64,000 bases of DNA from VXRD01 sp965242535 (GTDB taxonomy: Bacteria; Latescibacterota; UBA2968). This document shows, in pieces, positions 52,184 to 64,000 of the stretch. Location of the stretch: contig OZ251458.1 in the NCBI GenBank assembly GCA_965242535.1, positions 620,001 to 684,000 on the forward strand, written 5' to 3'. How positions within the stretch are numbered: position 1 is the stretch's first letter; each line of letters starts with the position of its first letter. The position numbers and the translations under genes are program-made. Under the pieces are notes generated by a model. That model worked only from the letters and a program-made list of their open reading frames with translations. It was not told the DNA's origin and searched no databases.

Positions 52184-52501
52184 TCACTCGGAACGGTCTT
52201 TTGGACTATCGAGGTATTTGACGAAGACCACCTCGTTGCGCGATTCGTTGTAGAGCAATTCGTCCGCGCTCGTTTTGACCATCAGCAGGCCGAATCCACC
52301 GGGGCGCAGGCCGCGGCGCGAGCCGAACCAGCCGGCACAGGACAAGAATTCGTCAAAATTAACTTGACCATTGCCATCGAAGTCCGGCGTGGGCAACTTC
52401 TCGGTGAACGTCAAGGTCTGCGATGATAGCCCTTCCACGGAAACTGAAACCGCATGCGCGGTCACGCCCAGGGTCAAGGTCGTCTCGGCCTGACCCTTAC
52501 G
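52184..52501 (-). pseudogene. C-terminal fragment of a dockerin-like secreted protein, cut by the CRISPR array
   Basis: On the minus strand the frame encodes AETTLTLGVTAHAVSVSVEG, then LPTPDFDGNGQVNFDEFLSC, one EF-hand of the type seen at the end of the protein at 3861-6443. It stops at 52184. The second EF-hand is lost or replaced by unrelated sequence. The frame begins exactly where the first CRISPR repeat ends, with no signal peptide or start upstream, so the gene has lost its 5' part. It lies downstream of the array in the direction of crRNA transcription and may be transcribed with it. Confidence 0.6.
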
Positions 52502-55500
52502 GTCTCAATCCGCTCCCCTCACTGATGCAAGGGGAGATGACCGAGGCGCTCCCAAGGGGTTGTACCGGGATAGTTTCAATCCGCTCCCCTCACTGATGTA
52601 AGGGGAGATGGTTGATCCTTCGAGTAACGGAAAACGGACATGTAGTTTCAATCCGCTCCCCTCACTGATGTAAGGGGAGATTCCCTTCGACGAGCCGCTC
52701 ATCCGGCGAACCGTAGGTTTCAATCCGCTCCCCTCACTGATGTAAGGGGAGATCGATACCCGCCGGGAGATGCAAGACGTTGACATTGTTTCAATCCGCT
52801 CCCCTCACTGATGTAAGGGGAGATTTCGCGGAGGTAAATCCACGAATAATAAAGGGATGGTTTCAATCCGCTCCCCTCACTGATGTAAGGGGAGATAAGT
52901 CCGCAATCGTGCTGGCCTGGCTCTGCTCCACGTTTCAATCCGCTCCCCTCACTGATGTAAGGGGAGATTTCCGTCTTCGGCTCTTTCTGATTTCTGGTTG
53001 TATGTTTCAATCCGCTCCCCTCACTGATGTAAGGGGAGATCGACGAGAAGCCATAGAAACTCCTATTGTTGAGCGTTTCAATCCGCTCCCCTCACTGATG
53101 TAAGGGGAGATGATAGTAGCCAACACTTTCGCAAGCTTTCGTGTAGGTTTCAATCCGCTCCCCTCACTGATGTAAGGGGAGATTGACATACTGCTTCTTA
53201 CCCTCGTCGTCGAGAATCGTTTCAATCCGCTCCCCTCACTGATGTAAGGGGAGATGATGCAGGGATATCGGTCCCCGAAATCCCCTCGGCGTTTCAATCC
53301 GCTCCCCTCACTGATGTAAGGGGAGATTGCGTCTGCTGTGAGCTCCAACAACTGATTATTAACGGTTTCAATCCGCTCCCCTCACTGATGTAAGGGGAGA
53401 TCCAATCCGCGGGTTGCGCGGGTTGCGGTGCGGGTTGCGTTTCAATCCGCTCCCCTCACTGATGTAAGGGGAGATCGAGAGAACCGTCGCAAGGCTATCG
53501 CAAAGATTCCAGGTTTCAATCCGCTCCCCTCACTGATGTAAGGGGAGATTCACCTTATCCGTATCCGATTGAATGAAATCAAGCGTTTCAATCCGCTCCC
53601 CTCACTGATGTAAGGGGAGATAAGGTATGATTGAGGGTTGCGAAAAGGTGGCCGCGTTTCAATCCGCTCCCCTCACTGATGTAAGGGGAGATCGCTTTCG
53701 CAGGTAGGCGATGTCGTCCGTGTAAAAGTTTCAATCCGCTCCCCTCACTGATGTAAGGGGAGATGCGAGTGATTGCTCACATGAATTATTTTGGTGCGGG
53801 TTTCAATCCGCTCCCCTCACTGATGTAAGGGGAGATGAGTACCTTGCTCCGTATGCTTGCGGCGATGCGGATGTTTCAATCCGCTCCCCTCACTGATGTA
53901 AGGGGAGATTTCGCTATGCGGCATTGTACAAGCAAAATGAAGTGTTTCAATCCGCTCCCCTCACTGATGTAAGGGGAGATAGCAATGGTTAATTATTTTT
54001 GGAGGGTTGCAAAATGTTTCAATCCGCTCCCCTCACTGATGTAAGGGGAGATCGCGGAAACACGCGCAGGCGCTCGAGGAGTATCGCCGTTTCAATCCGC
54101 TCCCCTCACTGATGTAAGGGGAGATAACTTTTTTCAAGAAAGTGAAAAATGATCGAAATGTTTCAATCCGCTCCCCTCACTGATGTAAGGGGAGATTTGC
54201 GTTGGCGCGCGGCTCAAAAGAAATCCCGAAGGGGTTTCAATCCGCTCCCCTCACTGATGTAAGGGGAGATTCCAAACATCTTGAAATAGCCTTTGACCTT
54301 CCGCCGTTTCAATCCGCTCCCCTCACTGATGTAAGGGGAGATGTGTGCGAAAACTCTATCTGTCCGGCCGCGATTATTGTTTCAATCCGCTCCCCTCACT
54401 GATGTAAGGGGAGATCCGCCCGCAACGCGGCCTTGCGCTGGGCCTCCTCGTTTCAATCCGCTCCCCTCACTGATGTAAGGGGAGATTGCCCTGTTGCGGG
54501 ATAAGAAAATCGGCATGGGCAGTTTCAATCCGCTCCCCTCACTGATGTAAGGGGAGATAGTGTGGAGCTTCGAGGATAGGTTTTCGGGATTCGAGTTTCA
54601 ATCCGCTCCCCTCACTGATGTAAGGGGAGATATACGAGCGAGGCGAGAGACGAGAGGCGAGAGACGTTTCAATCCGCTCCCCTCACTGATGTAAGGGGAG
54701 ATCGGGCGCGGGTATCGCGGGCGCCGCGGTCGATCAGGTTTCAATCCGCTCCCCTCACTGATGTAAGGGGAGATCGCCGTCCACGTCCACGCGCCGACCG
54801 CGGCGAATGGTTTCAATCCGCTCCCCTCACTGATGTAAGGGGAGATTGACCATGTAGCCCTATTTTTGTGCGCGAAATTTTAGTTTCAATCCGCTCCCCT
54901 CACTGATGTAAGGGGAGATCATTCCCGATTATTCCCGCTGGCAGCCCTTAACCGCGTTTCAATCCGCTCCCCTCACTGATGTAAGGGGAGATTTCACCTC
55001 TCATTTTTCCATTTTCTTCGCGCTTCGTTTCAATCCGCTCCCCTCACTGATGTAAGGGGAGATCCATTCGCCGCGGCGCCCGATACCCGCGCCCGCGAAG
55101 TTTCAATCCGCTCCCCTCACTGATGTAAGGGGAGATCAGCGCCGGGCCCGCGGGTGCGGGCCCTTTCCAAGGTTTCAATCCGCTCCCCTCACTGATGTAA
55201 GGGGAGATGTTGGGGCTACGGCCGATCACGGATGAGGTTGTCGGTTTCAATCCGCTCCCCTCACTGATGTAAGGGGAGATATCGAAGCCTCTTTCATGCG
55301 TGCGTCGGCCGCGGTGTTTCAATCCGCTCCCCTCACTGATGTAAGGGGAGATGCCCGAGAGCACCACCGCGAGCGGGCGTGCAAAAGGTTTCAATCCGCT
55401 CCCCTCACTGATGTAAGGGGAGATCTACGCCCCGCCCGTATGGACCGACGCCGATGAGGGTTTCAATCCGCTCCCCTCACTGATGTAAGGGGAGATAGGG

Positions 55501-58500
55501 GTTCCAGATTTATGACCCCGGCGACGAGAAAGTTTCAATCCGCTCCCCTCACTGATGTAAGGGGAGATGTGTGATGTCGATGCCGGGGCGCCGGATCAGC
55601 AGGGTTTCAATCCGCTCCCCTCACTGATGTAAGGGGAGATAATTCGGCAAAAGCATCCTGGCCGCCGCCGTCAACGGTTTCAATCCGCTCCCCTCACTGA
55701 TGTAAGGGGAGATCCCAGTATGCCCGAGCGACTACGTACGATGATCGGTTTCAATCCGCTCCCCTCACTGATGTAAGGGGAGATAGTCCCGCCGTCTCGA
55801 TCAAGATGATGTTCGATTGTTTCAATCCGCTCCCCTCACTGATGTAAGGGGAGATGGATGCTATGATCGATCCCCCCGAGGCTTCGATTGGTTTCAATCC
55901 GCTCCCCTCACTGATGTAAGGGGAGATCGCGCGCCTATCAGGTAAAAAATCCTTAGAAGAAAGGTTTCAATCCGCTCCCCTCACTGATGTAAGGGGAGAT
56001 GAAATTCAACTGGAAGTCTTGCGCGAGAAAATCAGTTTCAATCCGCTCCCCTCACTGATGTAAGGGGAGATGGTTCGATTTTCTCGCTTCACTGTACAAA
56101 GCAGAGTTTCAATCCGCTCCCCTCACTGATGTAAGGGGAGATGCACATGAACGCGCACATGCCAGGCGGGAATTGGGTTTCAATCCGCTCCCCTCACTGA
56201 TGTAAGGGGAGATGTTTGAAACCGAATCGGCAACGGTCTATAAGGAAAAGTTTCAATCCGCTCCCCTCACTGATGTAAGGGGAGATTTTCCTTAATACAT
56301 TCATTAAAAGAATCTCCAAAGGTTTCAATCCGCTCCCCTCACTGATGTAAGGGGAGATTTGAGCGCGGGGAGAGGCCCCGCGCGAAAATCAACGTTTCAA
56401 TCCGCTCCCCTCACTGATGTAAGGGGAGATACGGCGCGTCGGCAACATGGATCTCCTGGCTGAGAAGTTTCAATCCGCTCCCCTCACTGATGTAAGGGGA
56501 GATGATCGGAAGTTCGGTTATGAGGTTGCCCACCTCAAGTTTCAATCCGCTCCCCTCACTGATGTAAGGGGAGATCCCCCAGTTCCGCGATGACAACCCC
56601 ACGTACCTTGTTTCAATCCGCTCCCCTCACTGATGTAAGGGGAGATCCCCAGTATGCCCGAGCGACTACGTTTGATGATCAGTTTCAATCCGCTCCCCTC
56701 ACTGATGTAAGGGGAGATTTCTAGTCCCCGGTACTCTTGGTGGTAATGCCTCGGTTTCAATCCGCTCCCCTCACTGATGTAAGGGGAGATGCGAGGCAAG
56801 CGCGAAGGCAACGAACTGGTCACAGGGTTTCAATCCGCTCCCCTCACTGATGTAAGGGGAGATATCCCCTGAGAAAGGACGACAACAATATGTCAAAGTT
56901 TCAATCCGCTCCCCTCACTGATGTAAGGGGAGATCCGCGGGGCCGACCCTTGCGCCGAGAGCGGGAACGGGGTTTCAATCCGCTCCCCTCACTGATGTAA
57001 GGGGAGATTTGAAACCGAATCGGCAACGGTCTATAAGGAGAAGTTTCAATCCGCTCCCCTCACTGATGTAAGGGGAGATAATCAGATCGCCGTGGATATT
57101 CCGATGGGCGGGAAGTTTCAATCCGCTCCCCTCACTGATGTAAGGGGAGATCGAAGCCCGTCGCAGTGGTGTACGACGACGAAGTTGTTTCAATCCGCTC
57201 CCCTCACTGATGTAAGGGGAGATATGCGTATTAGCACGGGGCAACGCAGGCACGACTTGTTTCAATCCGCTCCCCTCACTGATGTAAGGGGAGATCACGA
57301 GGCCGAGCGCAAGCAAGAGTTCAAAGAGTTGTTTCAATCCGCTCCCCTCACTGATGTAAGGGGAGATTAAACAAAAAGGGCTTAGAACCCACCAGTGCAG
57401 AGTTTCAATCCGCTCCCCTCACTGATGTAAGGGGAGATGACGCCTATCAGGCCCTGTCGTTTGATGCGGGAAAGTTTCAATCCGCTCCCCTCACTGATGT
57501 AAGGGGAGATTGGGTACGCAGGTCATGGCCGCCGCTGTCTTCAATGTTTCAATCCGCTCCCCTCACTGATGTAAGGGGAGATTCCCCACGTATGTTTGAA
57601 GCGTTGAAACTTTGGCGTTTCAATCCGCTCCCCTCACTGATGTAAGGGGAGATCTACGGATCAGATTCGTGTGGGTGCCTCTATCAAGGTTTCAATCCGC
57701 TCCCCTCACTGATGTAAGGGGAGATCCCTGTTCACAACACACAGAAAAGCCCCACGGCATGTTTCAATCCGCTCCCCTCACTGATGTAAGGGGAGATTCG
57801 CGTCGTGAAGCTCGCGGAATACGCGATCCCGGAGTTTCAATCCGCTCCCCTCACTGATGTAAGGGGAGATATTTTCGCGCCGTCATTTCCTTCTTTTCGC
57901 GGAAAAGTTTCAATCCGCTCCCCTCACTGATGTAAGGGGAGATGATGGGCGCGCCTGCTTCCCGATGCGATCGGCTACATGTTTCAATCCGCTCCCCTCA
58001 CTGATGTAAGGGGAGATGAGGGAAAATGGCGAAAAAGAAAACCCATTCGAAAGTTTCAATCCGCTCCCCTCACTGATGTAAGGGGAGATTGATAGTTTCG
58101 AGGTCGATACCCGCGCTTCCGGTCTGTTTCAATCCGCTCCCCTCACTGATGTAAGGGGAGATAAAAGATGCGCGAGGTATTCTACGAATCGATGAAGTTT
58201 CAATCCGCTCCCCTCACTGATGTAAGGGGAGATGCGCGGCGACGGGATTCGCATCGGATATTCGCGTCGTTTCAATCCGCTCCCCTCACTGATGTAAGGG
58301 GAGATTCTGAGCGGATCGATTCGAGGTCCGCGAGTAGATGTTTCAATCCGCTCCCCTCACTGATGTAAGGGGAGATCGAGCGCCCCATCCCCGTGATTTT
58401 CGGTAATCTGGTTTCAATCCGCTCCCCTCACTGATGTAAGGGGAGATATGAGCTGATTGTGTACGGCCGGCGATATCGAAAAGTTTCAATCCGCTCCCCT

Positions 58501-61500
58501 CACTGATGTAAGGGGAGATTCTTCGCCGCCGAAAATTAGTGAGAGTAGGGCAAAGTTTCAATCCGCTCCCCTCACTGATGTAAGGGGAGATGACGGGGCG
58601 GGATGACGGGGCGGTGCGAATGGAAAAGTTTCAATCCGCTCCCCTCACTGATGTAAGGGGAGATATCGATCCCGCGTCCCCCACGCGCGGCCGAAAAAGT
58701 TTCAATCCGCTCCCCTCACTGATGTAAGGGGAGATGGCCGCGGAATACCCCCGCGGCCGCCTGATCGAAGTTTCAATCCGCTCCCCTCACTGATGTAAGG
58801 GGAGATAAAAATTTACTTTTGAGGGTTTGCCTCCTCAAGTTGTTTCAATCCGCTCCCCTCACTGATGTAAGGGGAGATTTTGAGCGATATGGGTATGAGG
58901 TTGTGGGCAGCGAGTTTCAATCCGCTCCCCTCACTGATGTAAGGGGAGATAGAGATGGTCGCCGAGATCGAAGCGGCCATCCTATGTTTCAATCCGCTCC
59001 CCTCACTGATGTAAGGGGAGATAGGGGCCGGTTGCGTTGCGCGATCGGGCGATCATGTTTCAATCCGCTCCCCTCACTGATGTAAGGGGAGATCTTCACT
59101 CGGATATTCAGTTCGTCCGAGAACTTTCGCGTTTCAATCCGCTCCCCTCACTGATGTAAGGGGAGATTTTCGGGGGCAGGCTCAAAGAGGTAGTCGATGG
59201 TGTTTCAATCCGCTCCCCTCACTGATGTAAGGGGAGATTTTTGTAGTGCCCGGCCTGCACCGCTTTCCGGAAGGTTTCAATCCGCTCCCCTCACTGATGT
59301 AAGGGGAGATGGGTCGAAATCCCCGCACCTGCTCGCGTTTGTGAGTTTCAATCCGCTCCCCTCACTGATGTAAGGGGAGATTTCGCGGTTCAGTACCGAA
59401 GAAAAACCGATGGGGTGTTTCAATCCGCTCCCCTCACTGATGTAAGGGGAGATGGAGCAGGCCGATTTGATGATCACGCAAATCGAAAGTTTCAATCCGC
59501 TCCCCTCACTGATGTAAGGGGAGATGTCCCGCGGGGCATCACTACCAGTTCCCCGCGAACTGTTTCAATCCGCTCCCCTCACTGATGTAAGGGGAGATTC
59601 GCCCGCCTTCGCCGGGCGGTCGGCGGCGGCGAGTGTTTCAATCCGCTCCCCTCACTGATGTAAGGGGAGATAATTTGGATTTTTTGACCAAGAAATACAC
59701 CGCCGGGTTTCAATCCGCTCCCCTCACTGATGTAAGGGGAGATCAGGCTTCGGACCGAAGCGGCGAGTTTTTCGGCGGTGTTTCAATCCGCTCCCCTCAC
59801 TGATGTAAGGGGAGATAAAATTTGGGAACGGCGGCCAGGCAAAATTTGGGGTTTCAATCCGCTCCCCTCACTGATGTAAGGGGAGATCGACGGGGCGACC
59901 ACCATCGAGTGGGCCCTTCGATAGTTTCAATCCGCTCCCCTCACTGATGTAAGGGGAGATCGCACGCCGTAATACGCATCGCTCGCAAAAAATTGTTTCA
60001 ATCCGCTCCCCTCACTGATGTAAGGGGAGATGGACCGGTCGACCCCGCTCGGACGGCGAGCGTATCAGTTTCAATCCGCTCCCCTCACTGATGTAAGGGG
60101 AGATACACGATCCCTTTCCGATCGTGATTTTCGGCTCCGTTTCAATCCGCTCCCCTCACTGATGTAAGGGGAGATAAAAAGCATGGTCGGGGTCCTTCGG
60201 ATCCTCAATCAGTTTCAATCCGCTCCCCTCACTGATGTAAGGGGAGATCATACCAGAGAGGATATTGCTTCGCGTCGGTGAAGTTTCAATCCGCTCCCCT
60301 CACTGATGTAAGGGGAGATGACCGCGGCGGCTCGCTTCGAAGCGAGCGAGCGAGGGTTTCAATCCGCTCCCCTCACTGATGTAAGGGGAGATCCCCCCCA
60401 GTTCCGCGATGACAACCCCACGTACCTTGTTTCAATCCGCTCCCCTCACTGATGTAAGGGGAGATCGGTGGGGATCGGGACATGCGTTTGCGCGAGTCAG
60501 GAAGTTTCAATCCGCTCCCCTCACTGATGTAAGGGGAGATGCGCCGACCGCGCCTCACCAGCCCCACGGCTCAATGTTTCAATCCGCTCCCCTCACTGAT
60601 GTAAGGGGAGATATTGGGACGAAGCCAATCGTCGGCGACCAGCGTGCGGTTTCAATCCGCTCCCCTCACTGATGTAAGGGGAGATAAGAGATCGCCGCTC
60701 GGCTGCTGGATGTCTCCGTCGGTTTCAATCCGCTCCCCTCACTGATGTAAGGGGAGATCAGCGCGAGGCGCGGGTTTAAGCGCCGTGGGCGCGGTTTCAA
60801 TCCGCTCCCCTCACTGATGTAAGGGGAGATTCCCCTTCGATTTCGATGAGGAAGGGGTGGTGCAGTTTCAATCCGCTCCCCTCACTGATGTAAGGGGAGA
60901 TATTCTGAATATTTATTCATATCCTACGCGTTTCGAAGTTTCAATCCGCTCCCCTCACTGATGTAAGGGGAGATCGCCCCTGCTGCACTGCTTTTCGAAA
61001 TGCCGGGGCGAGTTTCAATCCGCTCCCCTCACTGATGTAAGGGGAGATCGCCGAGACCGTCCGCGGTTGGATGGGTAATACCAGTTTCAATCCGCTCCCC
61101 TCACTGATGTAAGGGGAGATTCACAGAGAGGGGCAGGTTGGGGTTGTCTGTCGCGTTGTTTCAATCCGCTCCCCTCACTGATGTAAGGGGAGATGGAATT
61201 GAACTGTACGAAATACCGCCCGATACGAGTTTCAATCCGCTCCCCTCACTGATGTAAGGGGAGATTTTCTCGTTGGAGGAGAAAATCTGAACATGCTCGT
61301 GTTTCAATCCGCTCCCCTCACTGATGTAAGGGGAGATTCGCCCAGCGCGCCGATGCCGAGGGGATTACGGGGTTTCAATCCGCTCCCCTCACTGATGTAA
61401 GGGGAGATCCGCTCGAGCTGGGCGAGCTCGGCCCGAAGCGAAGTTTCAATCCGCTCCCCTCACTGATGTAAGGGGAGATTCACCTCGCTTTTCGGAAGTG

Positions 61501-64000
61501 GAAAATCCGCAGCCGGTTTCAATCCGCTCCCCTCACTGATGTAAGGGGAGATTACAGATGCGGGTAGTTCGTTTTTCCCGTCGCGCAAGTTTCAATCCGC
61601 TCCCCTCACTGATGTAAGGGGAGATATCATCCTCGTTCGCTTTGCAACAAAGTGCGAAGAGTTTCAATCCGCTCCCCTCACTGATGTAAGGGGAGATGTC
61701 GAGGAAAGTCGCGCCGACAGCGGCACCACCAGCGTTTCAATCCGCTCCCCTCACTGATGTAAGGGGAGATGCCCCTCCCATCATCGAATGATGATGTTGA
61801 AAAAAATGTTTCAATCCGCTCCCCTCACTGATGTAAGGGGAGATAATACCGTCGCAGCATGGGAGCGAGGAATTACGGGTTTCAATCCGCTCCCCTCACT
61901 GATGTAAGGGGAGATCGGCGCGCTCCTCGTCCGTGCCGTGAAGCTTGAGGGTTTCAATCCGCTCCCCTCACTGATGTAAGGGGAGATAGGTTGGGGTTTT
62001 GGTTGTAGCGTTTCGCCAACCGGTGTTTCAATCCGCTCCCCTCACTGATGTAAGGGGAGATGCGCTTTTTTTTTGTTAGTTCCGCGGCCAGTCAGGTTTC
62101 AATCCGCTCCCCTCACTGATGTAAGGGGAGATACGTGCGTTGATCGCGACAGTGTGTTTGAACTCAAAGTTTCAATCCGCTCCCCTCACTGATGTAAGGG
62201 GAGATGTGCATGACTTCGACGAGGAATTTCACGGCGTGTGTGTTTCAATCCGCTCCCCTCACTGATGTAAGGGGAGATGTACCGGCGCGCAGCGAAACAG
62301 GCGGAGAGGGCATGTTTCAATCCGCTCCCCTCACTGATGTAAGGGGAGATGCCTGCGATGCGAACGGAAAGATCGGGGTGGAGGAGGTTTCAATCCGCTC
62401 CCCTCACTGATGTAAGGGGAGATGGTTCGTCGGACGAGTGGCTCGTCGAGGGGAATCGTTTCAATCCGCTCCCCTCACTGATGTAAGGGGAGATGCATCG
62501 GGCCGAGGCGATTCTTTCGACGGAAATGGGTTTCAATCCGCTCCCCTCACTGATGTAAGGGGAGATAGGTGCGGGAAATCGAGCATCGGATCGTGGAAAT
62601 TCAGTTTCAATCCGCTCCCCTCACTGATGTAAGGGGAGATATGCCCAGTATCGCCGCGGTGCGCCGGATGTGCCGTTTCAATCCGCTCCCCTCACTGATG
62701 TAAGGGGAGATCCGCGTGGCAGATAAGCAGGCCCGCCGCCACCACCTCAAGTTTCAATCCGCTCCCCTCACTGATGTAAGGGGAGATGGAAGAAATCTAT
62801 GGCCTCTCGCGCTGAAAAAAAGTTTCAATCCGCTCCCCTCACTGATGTAAGGGGAGATTCGATGTGGCCGCGCGCGTCGAGGGCCCGCTCGAAGTTTCAA
62901 TCCGCTCCCCTCACTGATGTAAGGGGAGATGATCTTCCACTTGCCATCTGCACCGAACCACATTCGCGTTTCAATCCGCTCCCCTCACTGATGTAAGGGG
63001 AGATTTCGAAGACCTCGGCGCGCCCGGCCTCGACTTCGACGTTTCAATCCGCTCCCCTCACTGATGTAAGGGGAGATTTCTCGGTGATCGTGACCCCGGA
63101 AACCGACGACATGTTTCAATCCGCTCCCCTCACTGATGTAAGGGGAGATTCTCCTTCATCGCTGGCGCGTTCTTTCGGGAATCAGGTTTCAATCCGCTCC
63201 CCTCACTGATGTAAGGGGAGATCTCCGCTTCAGGATGTGGTCGGCTACCTCGACGTGTTTCAATCCGCTCCCCTCACTGATGTAAGGGGAGATCGAGCGG
63301 CTCGGCTGCACGCGCCAGCACATATCGAGTTTCAATCCGCTCCCCTCACTGATGTAAGGGGAGATCTGGGGGTTGTCCTGCGCGTAAGAATACTTGGCAT
63401 CGTTTCAATCCGCTCCCCTCACTGATGTAAGGGGAGATTCCTTACCACCATGGCTGGTGGTGCTGCCGTCGGCGCGTTTCAATCCGCTCCCCTCACTGAT
63501 GTAAGGGGAGATAGGGTCGGCCACCTGTAAAAGCCTCATACGACTCGGTTTCAATCCGCTCCCCTCACTGATGTAAGGGGAGATTCTTGCAGGAAAAGCA
63601 ATTGCTCATTCTCAGCATTGTTTCAATCCGCTCCCCTCACTGATGTAAGGGGAGATTTATTACTTTGCTCCAGAGGAGTTCATTTGTCGCTGTGTTTCAA
63701 TCCGCTCCCCTCACTGATGTAAGGGGAGATATGAGAATTTGCTTTTCCTGCAAGATCAACTTGAGGTTTCAATCCGCTCCCCTCACTGATGTAAGGGGAG
63801 ATGACCGGAAGTTTGGCTATGAGGTTGCGCACCTTAAGTTTCAATCCGCTCCCCTCACTGATGTAAGGGGAGATCCGCGTCGGGGCCGGAGACAGTAAAG
63901 CAGTAACCAAAGTTTCAATCCGCTCCCCTCACTGATGTAAGGGGAGATCACATTCCGAGATTCAGCATATCCGAGAACTCTCACGTTTCAATCCGCTCCC
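52502..64000 (-). CRISPR. CRISPR array, 160 repeats in window, leader beyond the right end
   Basis: I counted 160 repeats of 37 bases (plus-strand start GTTTCAATCCGCTCCCCTCA, end GTAAGGGGAGAT) and 159 spacers of 34-39 bases; the last repeat, from 63985, is cut by the window edge. CTCCCCT and AGGGGAG form a hairpin with a 10-base loop. The minus-strand repeat ends GGATTGAAAC, the usual crRNA 5' handle of class 1 (type I or III) systems, so transcription should run right to left. The first repeat (52502-52538) has two changes, GTCTCAATCC and GATGCAAGG, as expected at the old, leader-distal end; no other changed repeat was noticed. No cas gene is in the window, so the subtype is open. Confidence 0.98.

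Noticed and set aside
52505..63910. Many small open frames in the CRISPR region with repeated SPYISEGSGLK or FQSAPLTDVRGD peptides
   Set aside because: They are translations of the 37-bp repeat with the spacer in between and carry no coding signal.

Overview
The window is GC-rich, densely coded bacterial DNA, most likely from an uncultivated FCB-type lineage such as Latescibacterota or Poribacteria. This is an inference from gene content, not from a marker gene: a sulfatase, two Gfo/Idh/MocA oxidoreductases, a phytanoyl-CoA dioxygenase family protein, cupins, a DUF5916 outer-membrane-like protein, a secreted protein ending in dockerin-like EF-hands, triplicated Uma2 nucleases, and many dispersed short repeats between genes.

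Layout. 1-3.6 kb: 3' end of a sulfatase, a cupin, a two-gene HipA-like module flanked by 29-bp direct repeats, and an IS4-type transposase remnant. 3.6-6.5 kb: a 17-C homopolymer and short upstream ORF in front of a large secreted adhesin-like protein. 6.7-14 kb: mannonate dehydratase, a coupled galactokinase/nucleotidyltransferase pair, three tandem Uma2 genes, a triple Rid protein and a bicupin. 14-14.5 kb: a small structured RNA with its own terminator ahead of a decayed DUF3800 gene. 14.5-21.5 kb: ExbB-like and ExbD-like proteins, a proline-rich single-span protein, a TPR protein and a PEGA protein, probably one envelope complex. 21.6-26.5 kb (minus): an oxidoreductase, DUF5916 and WG-repeat operon. 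27-34 kb: aldo/keto reductase, MFS transporter, SDR and RND transporter. 34-37 kb (minus): trans-sulfuration enzyme, nitrilase and oxidoreductase operon. 37.6-52 kb: two tRNAs, a serine hydrolase, PhyH, duplicated coiled-coil membrane proteins, a frameshifted HsdS, a CysQ-like phosphatase, an M14-like deacylase, an AAA-ATPase/nuclease, exonuclease III, TldD, PmbA and RsmB.

The last 11.5 kb is one uninterrupted CRISPR array: 160 repeats by my hand count, the last cut by the window edge. Read on the minus strand the repeat ends in ATTGAAAC, the usual crRNA 5' handle of type I/III systems. Transcription therefore runs right to left, the leader and probably the cas genes lie beyond 64000, and the oldest end (with the only degenerate repeat) is at 52502. 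Several spacers are near-duplicates or diverged relatives of each other, and one pair targets opposite strands of one site, suggesting long contact with one group of mobile elements.

Intergenic regions hold at least five dispersed repeat families: a palindromic GGACAGGC/GCCTGTCC element, heptamer GGGAGAC arrays, nonamer AAAAGGCAC arrays, a short GTACAAC...GTTCAAAGG palindrome, and a ~330-bp element present four times. Two homopolymer tracts (C17 before the secreted protein, T8 inside hsdS) sit where a length change would alter expression. The strongest candidates for something new are the DUF3800-associated RNA, the C-tract/upstream-ORF switch, the inverted-order split HipA module, the ExbBD-TPR-PEGA assembly and the spacer families of the giant array.
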